From Crambe crambe (taxonomy: Eukaryota > Porifera > Demospongiae > Poecilosclerida > Crambeidae), in NCBI GenBank assembly GCA_963924555.1, contig OZ004585.1, positions 3,609,488-3,673,487 of the forward strand: a stretch of DNA of 64,000 bases, written 5' to 3'. A model generated the notes under the pieces. It made no database searches. It saw only the letters and a program-made list of their open reading frames with translations, and had not been told where the DNA came from. Of this stretch, positions 50,901 to 60,999 are shown piece after piece (position 1 is the first letter of the stretch; the number at the start of each line of letters is the position of its first letter). A program made the position numbers and the translations under genes.

Positions 50901-51479
50901 TGATTGTTTCTGGTCCAGGATCAGTCATATCAAGATTCACTGTTAAATTTTCTTGATTACCAATATTATTGGCATTGACTCTTCTTCTGATCTGAAATGT
51001 TTTACGGAAAGCATTTACAATATTCTTTTTGAAGGATCGAAAACAACCATAATTATCATCTGGATCATGCATATCAGCAGGTTCTTCTTGATTACTACTA
51101 TTTTCGTCAGTCATATCTTGGTCATTTGTTTCATCCAGTTCAACTTCTGGTTTTTTATGATAAATGAATTCAAGAAGTATGCGTGCCTCATGTGTGAGGT
51201 CTTTGGTTGCAGACCATTCTGATGGTGTCACCACAGCTGTGGTGTGAGAAATACTACGAACAACAATACGTCCCGTTTCGACTACCCCTGTGCTGATCTG
51301 CTCAGATTCTCCAGCTGAATTGATATCGATGATTTCTCCTGTCAGGCGGCGACGTGCTGTTGTCTTTCCTAAACGAGATGGACCGACAAAGAGCATGTTG
51401 AGGAATAACATATCGAGAGAGCCACGTGTAGCAAGGATTTGATGGTAGGCAGCAAGGTACTGCTGACCAGTTGATTTTC
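47936..51479 (-). CDS. Roc-COR GTPase with two Death domains (5' end not found)
   Basis: Exons on the minus strand: 51479-49183, 49095-49041, 48879-48490, 48425-48327, 48249-47936; phases agree throughout, about 1050 codons. The large exon has a P-loop (GPSRLGKT, about 10 residues after the ATG at 51411), a long acidic low-complexity insert in place of a compact switch I region, DTGGQPEF (switch II/G3, about residue 226), THKD (G4, about residue 326), then a COR-like region (LILSIYLRKQ, LWFLHHRAGTLMYFP, FIPLLQLVKLLEHL). Exons 3 and 5 each encode a Death-fold domain (WKKIAELVG; FQEWLHGKGRQPVSWETL). The combination recalls the C-terminal half of DAPK1-type Roco proteins; role in regulated cell death or innate signalling is inference. 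The exon at 51479 opens after an acceptor, so upstream exons exist but none is recognised in the window. Confidence 0.85.
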
Positions 51480-51914
51480 CTGGATATAATATATATTATC
51501 GGATGCTAAGGGTGGTCAAACATAGTAACGTATGGTTGTATGGTTTTAACCACACAGTTAATCACATGGCTTTCCCCACACATGGTTAGAACTTATCATA
51601 GTCTGAGGTTTCTAGTGATTTTACTCGCGCGTACAATTATTATAGGAGGGCGATTCTATAGTCCTACCTACTCTAACTCAGGAACCAAGTGCCCATAATT
51701 ATGTTGTTACTAGTAACGGTAAGATGAGTAAAATGAAACCTTGGTAAGAATTATCCATTTCCCTTCATCTTTGCTGTGTTTAGCATCCTGCTCAGATAGT
51801 TGTCCTCTTAGCAACCATGCATGGGTGTATGTCTGTTCACACTTAATAATCATAATTATTATTATGGTTAATTTTACCCCTAATTAAATCCCTAATTGCG
51901 GCCACACTAAGCTT

Positions 51915-52755
51915 AGCGTAGCCTACTGATTATCGACCAGAAGTTATTCCTCGTACCATATCTCCTTCACCGATGGTCGTCAAAGTCTCAAACAACAACC
52001 ATAGGAAAGATAGTTTCAACCTCTATAACGTCATATGAATTATTCTTCTCTCAATTGGATAGAAATTTTGCTATGCTGAATCAACTATGTCAAGTGTGAA
52101 ATCATTTATCGACCACCATTACCTATTTTCGACCACCCGTTGAAAATCATAATATCAATCATCGTCTGTTCCATTCTTTCTTTCAGTTTTGCTCCACTAC
52201 ATGTTAGGCCCCTTAAAAAGATACTGTTATACTATTTTATGCTATAAAATACATCATCATAACAAATTATATAAAAAATGAACAAGCTTTTCAATCAAAA
52301 AACTGCTTCACAATTTAACGGTAGAATGGAACTGCTGCAGAAGCTCGCCTTTTCACTGGATTCAGGTGATACTTTTCAGACAGTCTTCATTAATCTGTGT
52401 TACATATTCTACAGAATCGAGTCATAATCTATCCATACAGTCCTCACTAAACAAGCACCAAATTCGACTCTAAGTCGATAGCTTTCGTAGCTTTTAGCGA
52501 TCTTCCGGAGCCAATGGCGATGGGTAACGCGAGCTAGTAACTTGCTTTCATACTGCAGTCGATAAATACTTGCTGTTGAAGTCCTGTTTTCTCTCTAGAA
52601 CTTTAAGTTTTCCCCATATATTTTCCAATGCAGCCATTTTCTTAGACTCCGTTTACGTTTGTTTACTACCGTAGACTCTCCGTATACTAAGTAGTCGATA
52701 ATAGGTGCTAAAACGGCCGACAATAGGTGCCGGTCGATAATCGGTAGCCTACGCT
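51915..52755. mobile_element. 0.84 kb TIR element, copy 1
   Basis: Ends AGCGTAGCCTACTGATTATCGACC and its complement are inverted over about 25 bp. The interior is highly similar to 62566-63365, with ATCGACCACC motifs and no coding frame. Confidence 0.8.
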
Positions 52756-53070
52756 ATGTGTTTTGTGGCAAGCATTACAGGTTCATTGCCTAAAATTGCA
52801 CTCAGCTTCAATTGTATTTCGGAGGCTCCAGATACACTCCAACAACATAGTCAGTTTACTACATGGTATTGCCCTCATTTCCTGCCAATATACAGCACCT
52901 TCAAAGAACTATTTATAGTAACATTACATGATTGTAAAATATAACCTTAATCACGTGCACCCCCTTGGCGCCTTTTTTTCCTGCTCGTTGATAGAGAAGG
53001 TGTGCAAGGGCAGCTAGCCTAACTAATAGCCTCTATTTCAGTTTGCTAGCAAAGTTAGCTAACCTATACG

Positions 53071-54414
53071 ATGTCCAAAGTATCCGAAGTACTCGAGCAA
53101 CTTCCTGACAGCGAGGAAGCTAGGGAGCGGGTGTCGAGGTGGCTTAAGCAACAGGTTGAAGCCAGAGAATTAGCCTCGACTGATGAGGACGGTGCTGGCT
53201 CCGATGGAAACAACCTGCACGATCCCGAGGCCCAAAGGGCCTCGCAGAAGACAGTTTCCTTGTTTCAGAAGGGGGCGGGAGCGGCACCGCCATCGGGCCC
53301 TCCCAGCCACACCCCCTGTGGGCTGACTGCTTCTTGTAGCGGGTCCAAAGGTCACAGAGGACTGACTGCTTCTCGTAGCGGGTCCGGTGACAAATCAGAC
53401 ACCAGGTCTGGAACCTCCAAAGGAGGGAGATCCTCCAGGACCTCATCTTCCTCTATTGTAGGGAGGAAAAGGTCATCAACCAGTAAAGTACCTGAAGCAA
53501 AGCGGGGAAGGAGGAGCCCATCAGCAGATTCGACATCTGACTCTTCTGAGTCTGGGCAGTTTAACCCAGCATCACTGGTTAAGGCCAAGGAGGGCACTTT
53601 CAAACCACCAACAAAGATGACTAAATACCTTGACAAACATTTGAAGAGGTGCCTGGAGAAGGAAGAACGTGAGGCCATCTTTAAGGCACACCCCCGCCCG
53701 GATTCCAAGGTATGTGCAGTCCCAATGCCGGACAAGTACATAACAGATTTTCTTGGGAATAAATTCCCCAAAGATCAAGATGCGCAGGACAAAAAGGTCC
53801 AAGCCTCTGTCCTAGCAATTGTCAGACCACTAACCTCCGCCTGGCAGTCGTTGTTGAATGCTGGGGCGGACATGGATCCGGAGCTGAATGTACCAGCCAC
53901 AGATGTGTTAGATATGATCCAACGCACGATATGCTTGATTGGAAACTCATCAGAACTGATTTCCCAGAAGCGAAGGGCAAGCATCTTATCAGCAATCGAT
54001 CCATCATGGAGCAAATTCAGCACAGAGAAATTTGAGGATAAGGAAATGCTATTTGGAGGAAAGTTCCAGTTGAAGCTAACCAACAGAGTAGAGAAGGAAA
54101 CTGCCCTGGCCAAGGCAGTGTCAATCACCAATCGACACCGAGGAAAGGACAGCTATTCAAAGAAAGGGGGCCAAAGAAGTGGCAAGTTTTTTCGACAAAG
54201 CCCTGGCGTCAAGTACGGGGACGGACAGGGCAGAAGATCCACACCGTACCACCAGCCTCAGAAGTACCCACAGAGAGGAGGGTACAGCCAGGGAAGGCAA
54301 TACTCCAGACCAGGACAGAAACCGCACTTCCACGAACCCCAGCTCCCACACAATCAAGCCAGCGGCAGACCCTACCGCAACAAGGAAGCTGGAACATCAC
54401 AGAAGAGATCCTAG
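53071..54414 (+). CDS. DIRS-like ORF1 (Gag-like)
   Basis: 447 codons. Ser/Gly/Arg-rich N-terminal third (low complexity, GRSSRTSSSS), a central globular part (KYLDKHLKRCLEKEEREAIF; PDKYITDFLG; MIQRTICLIGNSS) and a basic, Gln/Gly/Tyr-rich tail (GGYSQGRQYSRPGQK). No CCHC knuckle. Position and composition fit the nucleocapsid-type ORF1 of DIRS elements. It overlaps ORF2 by about 235 nt in a different frame. Confidence 0.8.
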   Translation: MSKVSEVLEQLPDSEEARERVSRWLKQQVEARELASTDEDGAGSDGNNLHDPEAQRASQKTVSLFQKGAGAAPPSGPPSHTPCGLTASCSGSKGHRGLTASRSGSGDKSDTRSGTSKGGRSSRTSSSSIVGRKRSSTSKVPEAKRGRRSPSADSTSDSSESGQFNPASLVKAKEGTFKPPTKMTKYLDKHLKRCLEKEEREAIFKAHPRPDSKVCAVPMPDKYITDFLGNKFPKDQDAQDKKVQASVLAIVRPLTSAWQSLLNAGADMDPELNVPATDVLDMIQRTICLIGNSSELISQKRRASILSAIDPSWSKFSTEKFEDKEMLFGGKFQLKLTNRVEKETALAKAVSITNRHRGKDSYSKKGGQRSGKFFRQSPGVKYGDGQGRRSTPYHQPQKYPQRGGYSQGRQYSRPGQKPHFHEPQLPHNQASGRPYRNKEAGTSQKRS

Positions 54415-56527
54415 AGACCCTTCAGTCACTCCCCCCAAGCAGGTTAGGCGAAGCAGGAGTACAGTTAGACTGGGGGGTAGTACAGGGAGCAAAGCAGGAG
54501 CCAGTGGGGGGGGGGGGGGGCGAGTAGCATACTTTTACTCCAACTGGGAAAAGCTAACGGCCGACCCATGGATTCTGGAAGCAGTATCAGGATACCACCT
54601 GGAGCTACTCTCAGTACCTCACCAAAGGAAGTGGCCAAGGGAACACAAGCTAGACAAGGAGAAATCTCAGGCTCTCACAGAAGAGATAGAATCACTGATA
54701 AAGAAGAAAGCAGTAGGTCCAGCTCTGCAACCAAGAGGAAGCTTCATCAGCCCGATGTTCCCAGTACCAAAAGGAGACGGATCGTGGAGACCAATCATCA
54801 ACCTGAGAGAATTAAACCAATTCATCACCCCACACCACTTCAAGATGGAGGGGATCAGAGCAATGAAGGGCTTGATCCGAAAGAACGACTGGATGGCCAA
54901 ACTAGACCTGAAGGACGCGTACTTGTCAGTCCCAATATACCCCCCACACCGCAACTACCTCAGTTTTCAGTGGCAGAAGAAGATCTGGGAGTTCAAGAGT
55001 CTCCCATTTGGACTGCGGAGTGCCCCACATGCCTTCACAAAGCTCCTGAAACCAGTGGTAGCACTATTGAGGAAGCCGGTGATAAGATGCATCCTATATC
55101 TGGACGACATGTTGATCATGGCCCAGTCCAAACAGGATTTGCAGTCACACCTAGCAACGGCAATAGAATTGCTGACACTGCTAGGATTTATCATCAACAC
55201 CAAAAAGAGTGTCTTCAAGCCCACTCAGAAGATAGAATTTCTGGGATTCCAGATCGACTCCACCCTGATGTGTATGTCTCTACCAAAGCACAAGGCAGAG
55301 GTTATCAGGAAGAGTGTAGTGAAAGTCTGCAGAGAAGAGAGGGAGATCCCAACGAGACAGATAGCAAGCCTTCTGGGACTGATGGTTGCTGCGCACCCAG
55401 CAGTTTTACCAGCTCCAATCTACTACAGAGCCCTTCAACGAGAAAAGATCAGAGCAGTTCGGCAAAGGGGATACAACTCAATAACCCGACTGACACCACA
55501 GGTCAACGAGGAGTTGAACTGGTGGCTCAAGTGCCTGGAGAAACACAACGGCAGCAGCCTGCAGATCACCCAGTGGGACCTGACGATAGAAATGGATGCC
55601 TCTACCCAGGGCTGGGGAGCAAGTTGTCAGGGAACCAACAAGGGAGGCCCCTGGACGAAACTGGAAAAGGAAAACCACATCAATTACCTGGAACTACTAG
55701 CAGCGTTCCTGGCTCTGAAAGTGTTCGCTCGGAAGGAGAACCTGAAGTCTATCCTACTCAGGATGGACAATGTAACAGCGATCTCTTATGTGAACAGGAT
55801 GGGAGGTACCCACTCGTCAGCAATGTCGAATCTGGCAGTCGAGGTATGGAAATGGTGCATTGCAAGATCGATCAGAATACATGCAGAGCATCTACCAGGG
55901 AAAGAGAATGTACAGGCAGACTGGCAATCACGTCATTGTGGAGACTCCAGCGATTGGAGGCTGGACAAGGAAGTGTTCACCAGGCTGAACGAAGTGATGG
56001 GACCATTTACCATAGATCTCTTCGCCTCCAGAACGAACAAGCAGTTGCCAGTGTACTGCAGCTGGAAGCCCGATCCATACGCATATACAGTGGATGCACT
56101 ATCAATCCCATGGACCAATCAATTCCCGTACCTCTTTCCACCGTTTACACTGATCAGCAGATGCATAGAAAAGATCAAGCAGGAGAGAGTCGAAGCAGTG
56201 ATGATTGCACCCGTCTGGCAGAACCAAGTATGGTATCCAAGACTCCTGGAGGTTCTGATCGGCGAACCCATCCTCCTCCCGATGACCCAGGACATCTTGC
56301 GGAACATGCAAGGCGAGGCCCACCCACTGGTGACCAGGGGCCACCTCCCTCTAGCCGCATGGCCCATATCCGGTAATGCCTCAGCTCCAGAGGCTTTTCT
56401 GAAGGAGTTATCGGAATTCTCAAGAAGTCATGGAGGGAAGCAACCGAGTCTGCATATGGCTCTGTCTGGAGGAAATGGGATAGCTGGTGTCTTACGAGGA
56501 ATCTACATCCAATTTCAGCTCCTTTAA
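54179..56527 (+). CDS. DIRS-like ORF2: reverse transcriptase, RNase H
   Basis: 782 codons. RT motifs in order: WRPIINLRELN (about residue 205), WMAKLDLKDAYLSVPI (about 235), LPFGLRSAPHAFTKL, then YLDDMLIMA (active-site box, about residue 310). RNase H-like part: IEMDASTQGWGASC, LELLAAFLAL, RMDNVTAISYVN, EHLPGKENVQAD. After it comes the segment with GPFTIDLFASRTN and PYLFPPF, which in DIRS relatives occupies the place of the methyltransferase-like domain; catalytic residues were not assessed. The first ATG overlaps ORF1; true initiation could be internal or by frameshift. Confidence 0.9.
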   Translation: MASFFDKALASSTGTDRAEDPHRTTSLRSTHREEGTAREGNTPDQDRNRTSTNPSSHTIKPAADPTATRKLEHHRRDPRDPSVTPPKQVRRSRSTVRLGGSTGSKAGASGGGGGRVAYFYSNWEKLTADPWILEAVSGYHLELLSVPHQRKWPREHKLDKEKSQALTEEIESLIKKKAVGPALQPRGSFISPMFPVPKGDGSWRPIINLRELNQFITPHHFKMEGIRAMKGLIRKNDWMAKLDLKDAYLSVPIYPPHRNYLSFQWQKKIWEFKSLPFGLRSAPHAFTKLLKPVVALLRKPVIRCILYLDDMLIMAQSKQDLQSHLATAIELLTLLGFIINTKKSVFKPTQKIEFLGFQIDSTLMCMSLPKHKAEVIRKSVVKVCREEREIPTRQIASLLGLMVAAHPAVLPAPIYYRALQREKIRAVRQRGYNSITRLTPQVNEELNWWLKCLEKHNGSSLQITQWDLTIEMDASTQGWGASCQGTNKGGPWTKLEKENHINYLELLAAFLALKVFARKENLKSILLRMDNVTAISYVNRMGGTHSSAMSNLAVEVWKWCIARSIRIHAEHLPGKENVQADWQSRHCGDSSDWRLDKEVFTRLNEVMGPFTIDLFASRTNKQLPVYCSWKPDPYAYTVDALSIPWTNQFPYLFPPFTLISRCIEKIKQERVEAVMIAPVWQNQVWYPRLLEVLIGEPILLPMTQDILRNMQGEAHPLVTRGHLPLAAWPISGNASAPEAFLKELSEFSRSHGGKQPSLHMALSGGNGIAGVLRGIYIQFQLL

Positions 56528-56547
56528 GTGAGATACTGGAATTCCTA

Positions 56548-57450
56548 TTGGAAGAGTTTAACTCGGGAAAGCAGTATCGTACACTGAACACAGCCAGATC
56601 AGCAATCTCAATGACCCACTCAGAGGTGGATGGAGTTAGAGTTGGACAACATGAGATTGTCTCTCGTTTCATGAAGGGTTTGTTTAACAGTAGACCCCCT
56701 CTACCCAGATATACCAGCACTTGGGATGTCGATATAGTACTGAAATATCTCTCAGCACTCCCAGAGGATGAACTGTTGCAGCTACCAATTCTGACCCACA
56801 AGTTGGCGATGCTATTAGCATTAACAAATGCTAACCGCAGCTCGGAACTGGCCGCCCTGGACCTGCAGTATTGCTCTATGCAGGCTGAAGGAGTCAGATT
56901 TGTAATTCCAGGTCTAACAAAGACCAGAAGGACTGGCCCACCTAAGGAAGTATTTTTCACTGGCTTCACAGCAAATAGGAAGATCTGCCCAGTGTCCACC
57001 TTAATATCCTATCGGCAGAGAACCAAGAAACTCCGGACATCAGGAGTGACCAGGCTTTTCATCTCAGTGCGAAGGCCACATAGACCAGTGAAGCCCGCAA
57101 CTATCGGACACTGGCTGAAGAAGGTTATGGAAAAAGCAGGCATTGATGTCTCAATTTTTTCGGCCCACTCTACCAGAGGAGCAGCCACATCAAAAGCCAA
57201 GGCGGCTGGAGTCTCAGTGCCTGAGATACTGAAGGCGGCAGACTGGAGTACGTCTTCAACCTTTATCCGATTCTATCATAGGCCAGTACGAACTTCGGGA
57301 TTGAAGTTTGGCCAAGGGGTGCTTGCCCAAAGATGCACCCTTGAATGTAAGCTACGAACGATACCATGTAGTAAACTGACTATGTTGTTGGAGTGTATCT
57401 GGAGCCTCCGAAATACAATTACAGATTCCTCAAGGATTCTCGGAATCTGA
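56548..57450 (+). CDS. DIRS-like ORF3: tyrosine recombinase
   Basis: 300 codons from the first ATG, but the frame is open upstream to about 56390 and gives plausible N-terminal recombinase sequence (WREATESAYGSVWRKW), so the protein probably begins inside the end of ORF2. Catalytic residues of the tyrosine recombinase family are all visible: Arg in NRSSELAALDL, the H-x-x-R box in FSAHSTRGAA, and the nucleophile Tyr in STFIRFYHR. It would integrate the circular cDNA. The 3' end of the gene overlaps the internal complementary region. Confidence 0.9.
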   Translation: MEEFNSGKQYRTLNTARSAISMTHSEVDGVRVGQHEIVSRFMKGLFNSRPPLPRYTSTWDVDIVLKYLSALPEDELLQLPILTHKLAMLLALTNANRSSELAALDLQYCSMQAEGVRFVIPGLTKTRRTGPPKEVFFTGFTANRKICPVSTLISYRQRTKKLRTSGVTRLFISVRRPHRPVKPATIGHWLKKVMEKAGIDVSIFSAHSTRGAATSKAKAAGVSVPEILKAADWSTSSTFIRFYHRPVRTSGLKFGQGVLAQRCTLECKLRTIPCSKLTMLLECIWSLRNTITDSSRILGI

Positions 57451-58239
57451 TGAGGAGGATGAATTGTATGAGGAGGCGGAGGATACACGGAGACAACATA
57501 GTCAGTTTCCCACCCTACACCACCCAAGTATAAGGAAATTCAAATTGATATTAATTTTTCAACTATCTTTTGCAGGAGACATGCAGAACGCTGAACATAA
57601 TCATAGCTTCATGAGTAACAAGAACATTAATGGTACAGACTTGTCATGATTCATTCATTTAAACACAAACAGGGTCATGTATACAATAGCATTGTGATTG
57701 GACGTCAGTAAATAAATATTGTACATGTGATCAATACATAACAATGACAACTCACAGTTTAAAAAGGCGCCAAGGGGGTGCACGTGATTAAGGTTATATT
57801 TTACAATGATGTAATGTTACTATAAATAGTTCTTTGAAGGTGCTGTATATTGGCAGGAAATGAGGGCAATACCATGTAGTAAACTGACTATGTTGTCTCC
57901 GTGTATCCTCCGCCTCCTCATACAATTCATCCTCCTCATCAGATTCCGAGAGTCCTTGAGGAATCTGTAATTATCTAGCCTGTTCTCATGCAATTATACC
58001 TCAAAGCATGTGATTACCTATACTGATCATAACATTATTCATGCAGAAAATTATTTGGTGCTATAAATGATATTTATGATCTATTGCCTTTTTTTTAGAG
58101 AAAAAGCTATGTACATAAGCTTTTAACCAGGCCCTTTCACCATTGTAATTTAACCAGGCCCTTTCACATTTCTCCTGCCCACAAAAAAGTGGACCTGTTT
58201 TATGAATACATGCACTTCATAGCTCCAATCATTGCCCTT

Positions 58240-58690
58240 CCCGTGTAGAACTTAGCGCGAAATAGCGCACAATCTAACGATAATCCCGTTATTACGTGTA
58301 TCAACTCCTTTCAACTCCTTTATCGCGCTACAAAATACGCGCAATGCATCAACGTAAAAACGTGCGAAATCGCGGAAATCTGTACGCGTACGCGCAGTGG
58401 CTTTACATTTTTTTGGTGGATTTTATTTTTGTTGATATGGCCTTGGCTAATCTCTTTACCATGAGCGACAAAAATATTTCTTTCACCAAATTATTGGACT
58501 AAACTTCGCGAAAATGCACGATCGAGCGTAGCGTGCACTGCGCGTTATTGTGCGCTAAACGGCGCTCTTACGTGAATTTACGTGGCCATAATTAATAACG
58601 CGTAATCCGCGACTTTTTACGTGAGATGACGTTACTACGCGTCGATTTTGACAGCGAATTAACGCATTATTACGTGCTATATCGCACGAA
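58240..58690. promoter_or_regulatory. CpG-dense patch
   Basis: An unusual concentration of CG dinucleotides (GCGCG, TTACGTG, AACGCG, TTTACG and similar) in an otherwise CpG-poor, AT-rich window. Repeated TTACGTG and TGACGT-like words resemble CREB/ATF or bHLH-type sites. It could be an active, unmethylated promoter; a small minus-strand frame of unknown reality starts at 58868 and runs into it. Confidence 0.4.
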
Positions 58691-58868
58691 GTTCGATACG
58701 GGTTTTCTTTGCATTCTGTAAAGCAGCTAATGCCTTCATCTTAATGATTGAGCAAAACTCCATTGACAGCTCGAGCCCCAAGCCTTCGCCTTGTGTGTGA
58801 GTGGGTTGGAACTGGAACTTTATGCAATTTAAAGTTTGAGCAGCTTCTTTGATCTTCGGGCTGGGCAT
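58677..58868 (-). CDS. Short unrecognised open frame
   Basis: 63 codons beginning MPSPKIKEAAQTLNC and ending in AKKTRIELRAI. Codon use looks protein-like and there is no repeat signature, but the length is compatible with chance. No homology recognised. It overlaps the CpG-dense patch. Confidence 0.25.
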   Translation of the reverse strand: MPSPKIKEAAQTLNCIKFQFQPTHTQGEGLGLELSMEFCSIIKMKALAALQNAKKTRIELRAI

Positions 58869-58869
58869 G

Positions 58870-59690
58870 ATACAAACTTAACTAACTCTGCTTTGGAACA
58901 GCCTATGGTGCTTTACCAAAAGGGCCTGCAATTATGTTTCTACAGAGCAAGCAAATCATCCCTGCGTAATCAGCCTCAGCAAATTCAGTTGCAATAATAT
59001 ACTCTGACTTGGAGACCTCAGGCATATAGCTCCACTAATAACACTTGCTTAGTCTTTGCTCCACATCTGATTCACTGTCTAAGGTCAGAGTACGTAGCTA
59101 CTTGGTTAGTTGCTGAACAAAGCGAGCCACTATTATCCATATAATGGCTAACGTGTGTTGAATGGCAAGCAACCCTTAAAGTGTGAATCAAGCCTTGGCT
59201 ATAGCTACTAATTTTTGGTGGTCACATGTGCTTTGAATAGTCTAAAGTGTGTTGACACATTCAGATTTGTTCCAGTGTGTTTGGGGTGTACTACAGGAGG
59301 AGACTAAACTAGTTACATACAGCAGTCTCTGTGTGGTAAGCAACTCTAGAGGTCGATGAGGATGAGACACTGAATCATTTTGAGAAGAAGACTAAAGCCT
59401 ACTATCAACTAGGATAAAAAAGGAGGATAGTTTTAGGATAGCAGAATGATGTGCAACACGTATCCACAAAGATAAATTATATGCTCCTGGGGAATTTTAA
59501 AGCATAAGGATCAATGACATTGTTTTAAATGCTTAAAATTGCACACTTAGACTAGTACAGTTAGAAATGACTGCAAACCGCATGTAAGTTTGGCGAGTGA
59601 AGCGAGCCTATTCATGTCCCCCCCTTTTGACTTAACAAAAGCTACTGTGAATGATTATACTGCTTACCACAAGGTACAGAACAAGTTTCA
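58870..59690. other. Intergenic, no gene seen
   Basis: No convincing coding frame or repeat ends. Confidence 0.5.
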
Positions 59691-59808
59691 AGGTAAGATT
59701 TTCTTCTTTATTATTTTATTCTTACCATATCTTGCAAACCACTCAAGCTACAGCAAGTAAAATTCTATCAGCTACGATCCTACGGAGCATAGTGCTCTAC
59801 TAACTTAA

Positions 59809-60988
59809 TTACTAGACGAATGCAATGCATTGTGGGGCGAGCCTGAGCTGAATGTGATGTATGTTCCTTAATTAATTGGGAGAGGCTAATAATTAAAGAA
59901 TAGGCTGTTGAACGTATTATAATTTTATTGGCAAGAACAAAATAATAATGAAATTGTTCAAATGACACTAGCTGAGTATACAACATTTTTATTGTTTATG
60001 CAAAACTTGATCATCGGTAGAGCCATTCCAGGAAATGCTTCTGAACAGGTAGAGCACCTGGTCCAGTCTACAAGAGCTATATCAAAATGGAACCTCAGCA
60101 TCTTAGCTCTGATTGCAGGTTGATCAAACAGTGATAGCTGCTGACAAGTAGATGTAGCTTGATAGTTGCTCATTCTCTGCAGCCTAGCCTGTTTCTGAAG
60201 ATAACCTCTCACTTCTATTCTGTCTCAACCTATCAAGCCTGGCTTGTCTCTCCTCAGATGTCTCTAAGGATAAACTCTGACTTGCACTGTCTCTCATTAT
60301 GCTCAAGTCTAGTCTGTCTTTCCTCAGTTGTCTCTGAAGATAATCTCTGGTTTGTATTCTCTCTTAGGATTTGGAGCCTGGCATCTCTTTCCTCAATTGT
60401 TTCTGAAGATAATCTCTGGTTTGCATTCTCTCTGAAGACAAACTCCTGTCTGCATTCTCTCTCAGGATTTGGAGCCTGGCCTCTCTTTCCTCAGTTGTCT
60501 CTGAAGACAATCTCCTGTCTGCATTCTCTCTCAGGATTTGGAGCCTTGCTTCTCTTTCCTCAGCTGTCTCTGACATCAACCTCTGACTTGCACTCTCCCT
60601 CAAGCGCTCTAACGTAGCCTGTCTTTTCTCTGTGCTTTGAGCAGCAAGTCTTGCCTTATCTCGTACTCTTCGCTTTCCAAGTCTTTCTTCTTTCTGTTCA
60701 GCGGTCTCGGAAGCACGCTGAGCTCTCTCCCTCTCCCTTCTACGTCTGAGTGTCTGAGTTTGTCGGCTTTAACTTGATTCATTCTTTAGTAGCTAGCTAG
60801 CAAACAATAATTTCTAGTGAACAAACAAGATTGAACCGGTCATTGGGCGCGCATGCGCAAGAACATACCCGATGGTCGCAAAGAATGAAAATCACGTTAA
60901 TAGAACGTACGATATATATATATAAATAGATCTCAATATAATTTTTCTACACCAACCCACTAGTGTGGGGCTCGCTCAGGCTCGCCCC
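59809..60988 (-). mobile_element. Helitron-type fragment, unit 1
   Basis: On the minus strand the unit starts with GGGGCGAGCCTGAGC and ends with the inverted GGCTCGCCCC, a short A/T hairpin (AATGCATTGCATT) and CTAG before TAATT. Such an asymmetric inverted pair with a 3' hairpin is the end design known from Helitron2/Helentron elements. It encodes part of a Helitron-associated protein (separate entry). The helicase and Rep parts are missing, so it is not autonomous. Confidence 0.6.
59958..60770 (-). pseudogene. Helitron-associated protein fragment with 23-residue repeats, unit 1
   Basis: Read on the minus strand: an Arg/Glu-rich start (RRRERERAQRASET), then repeats of the form LRENADxRLSSETTEEREARLQI (about 69 bp each), then MSNYQATSTCQQ and a W-T-R-CSTCSEAFPGM segment. 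Frame changes occur within the repeats (near 60440 and 60230). Repeats of this type followed by a CxxC-EAFP motif are, to my knowledge, found at the N terminus of helitron-type proteins of cnidarians and sponges. No upstream ATG is visible; the domain ends abruptly at about 59990. Confidence 0.55.
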
Positions 60989-60999
60989 AATTATACTAG

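Larger units (their letters stand above)
52810..57972 (+). mobile_element. DIRS-like tyrosine-recombinase retrotransposon, 5.16 kb
   Basis: Inverted terminal repeats: 52810-52976 and 57762-57972; the inner 110-120 bp of each (from CATAGTCAGTTTAC to CCCCTTGGCGCC) is nearly identical in inverse orientation, and the right one has a longer, unique outer part. An internal complementary region at 57361-57508 joins the complements of both outer ends, left at 57361-57420 and right at 57421-57508, the diagnostic DIRS design for circle formation. Three overlapping plus-strand genes lie between. No target duplication is visible (flanks CAGCTTC / ATCTAGC), as expected for recombinase-mediated insertion. 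All ORFs appear intact. Confidence 0.93.

Noticed and set aside
49201-51222. Plus-strand frames antisense to the Roc-COR exon
   Set aside because: Short, no domain, opposite to a frame with P-loop, G3 and G4 motifs.
53144-54357. Minus-strand frames of 60-139 codons over DIRS ORF1
   Set aside because: Antisense shadows of the Gag-like ORF, without domain or start context.
54568-56376. 602-codon open frame overlapping the DIRS RT gene in another frame
   Set aside because: It has no recognisable domain, is rich in Ser/Gly/Arg/Pro as expected of an off-frame reading, and lies entirely within well-supported RT/RNase H coding sequence.
58296-58502. 68-codon plus-strand frame in the CpG-dense patch
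   Set aside because: Composition driven, no domain, no splice or start context.
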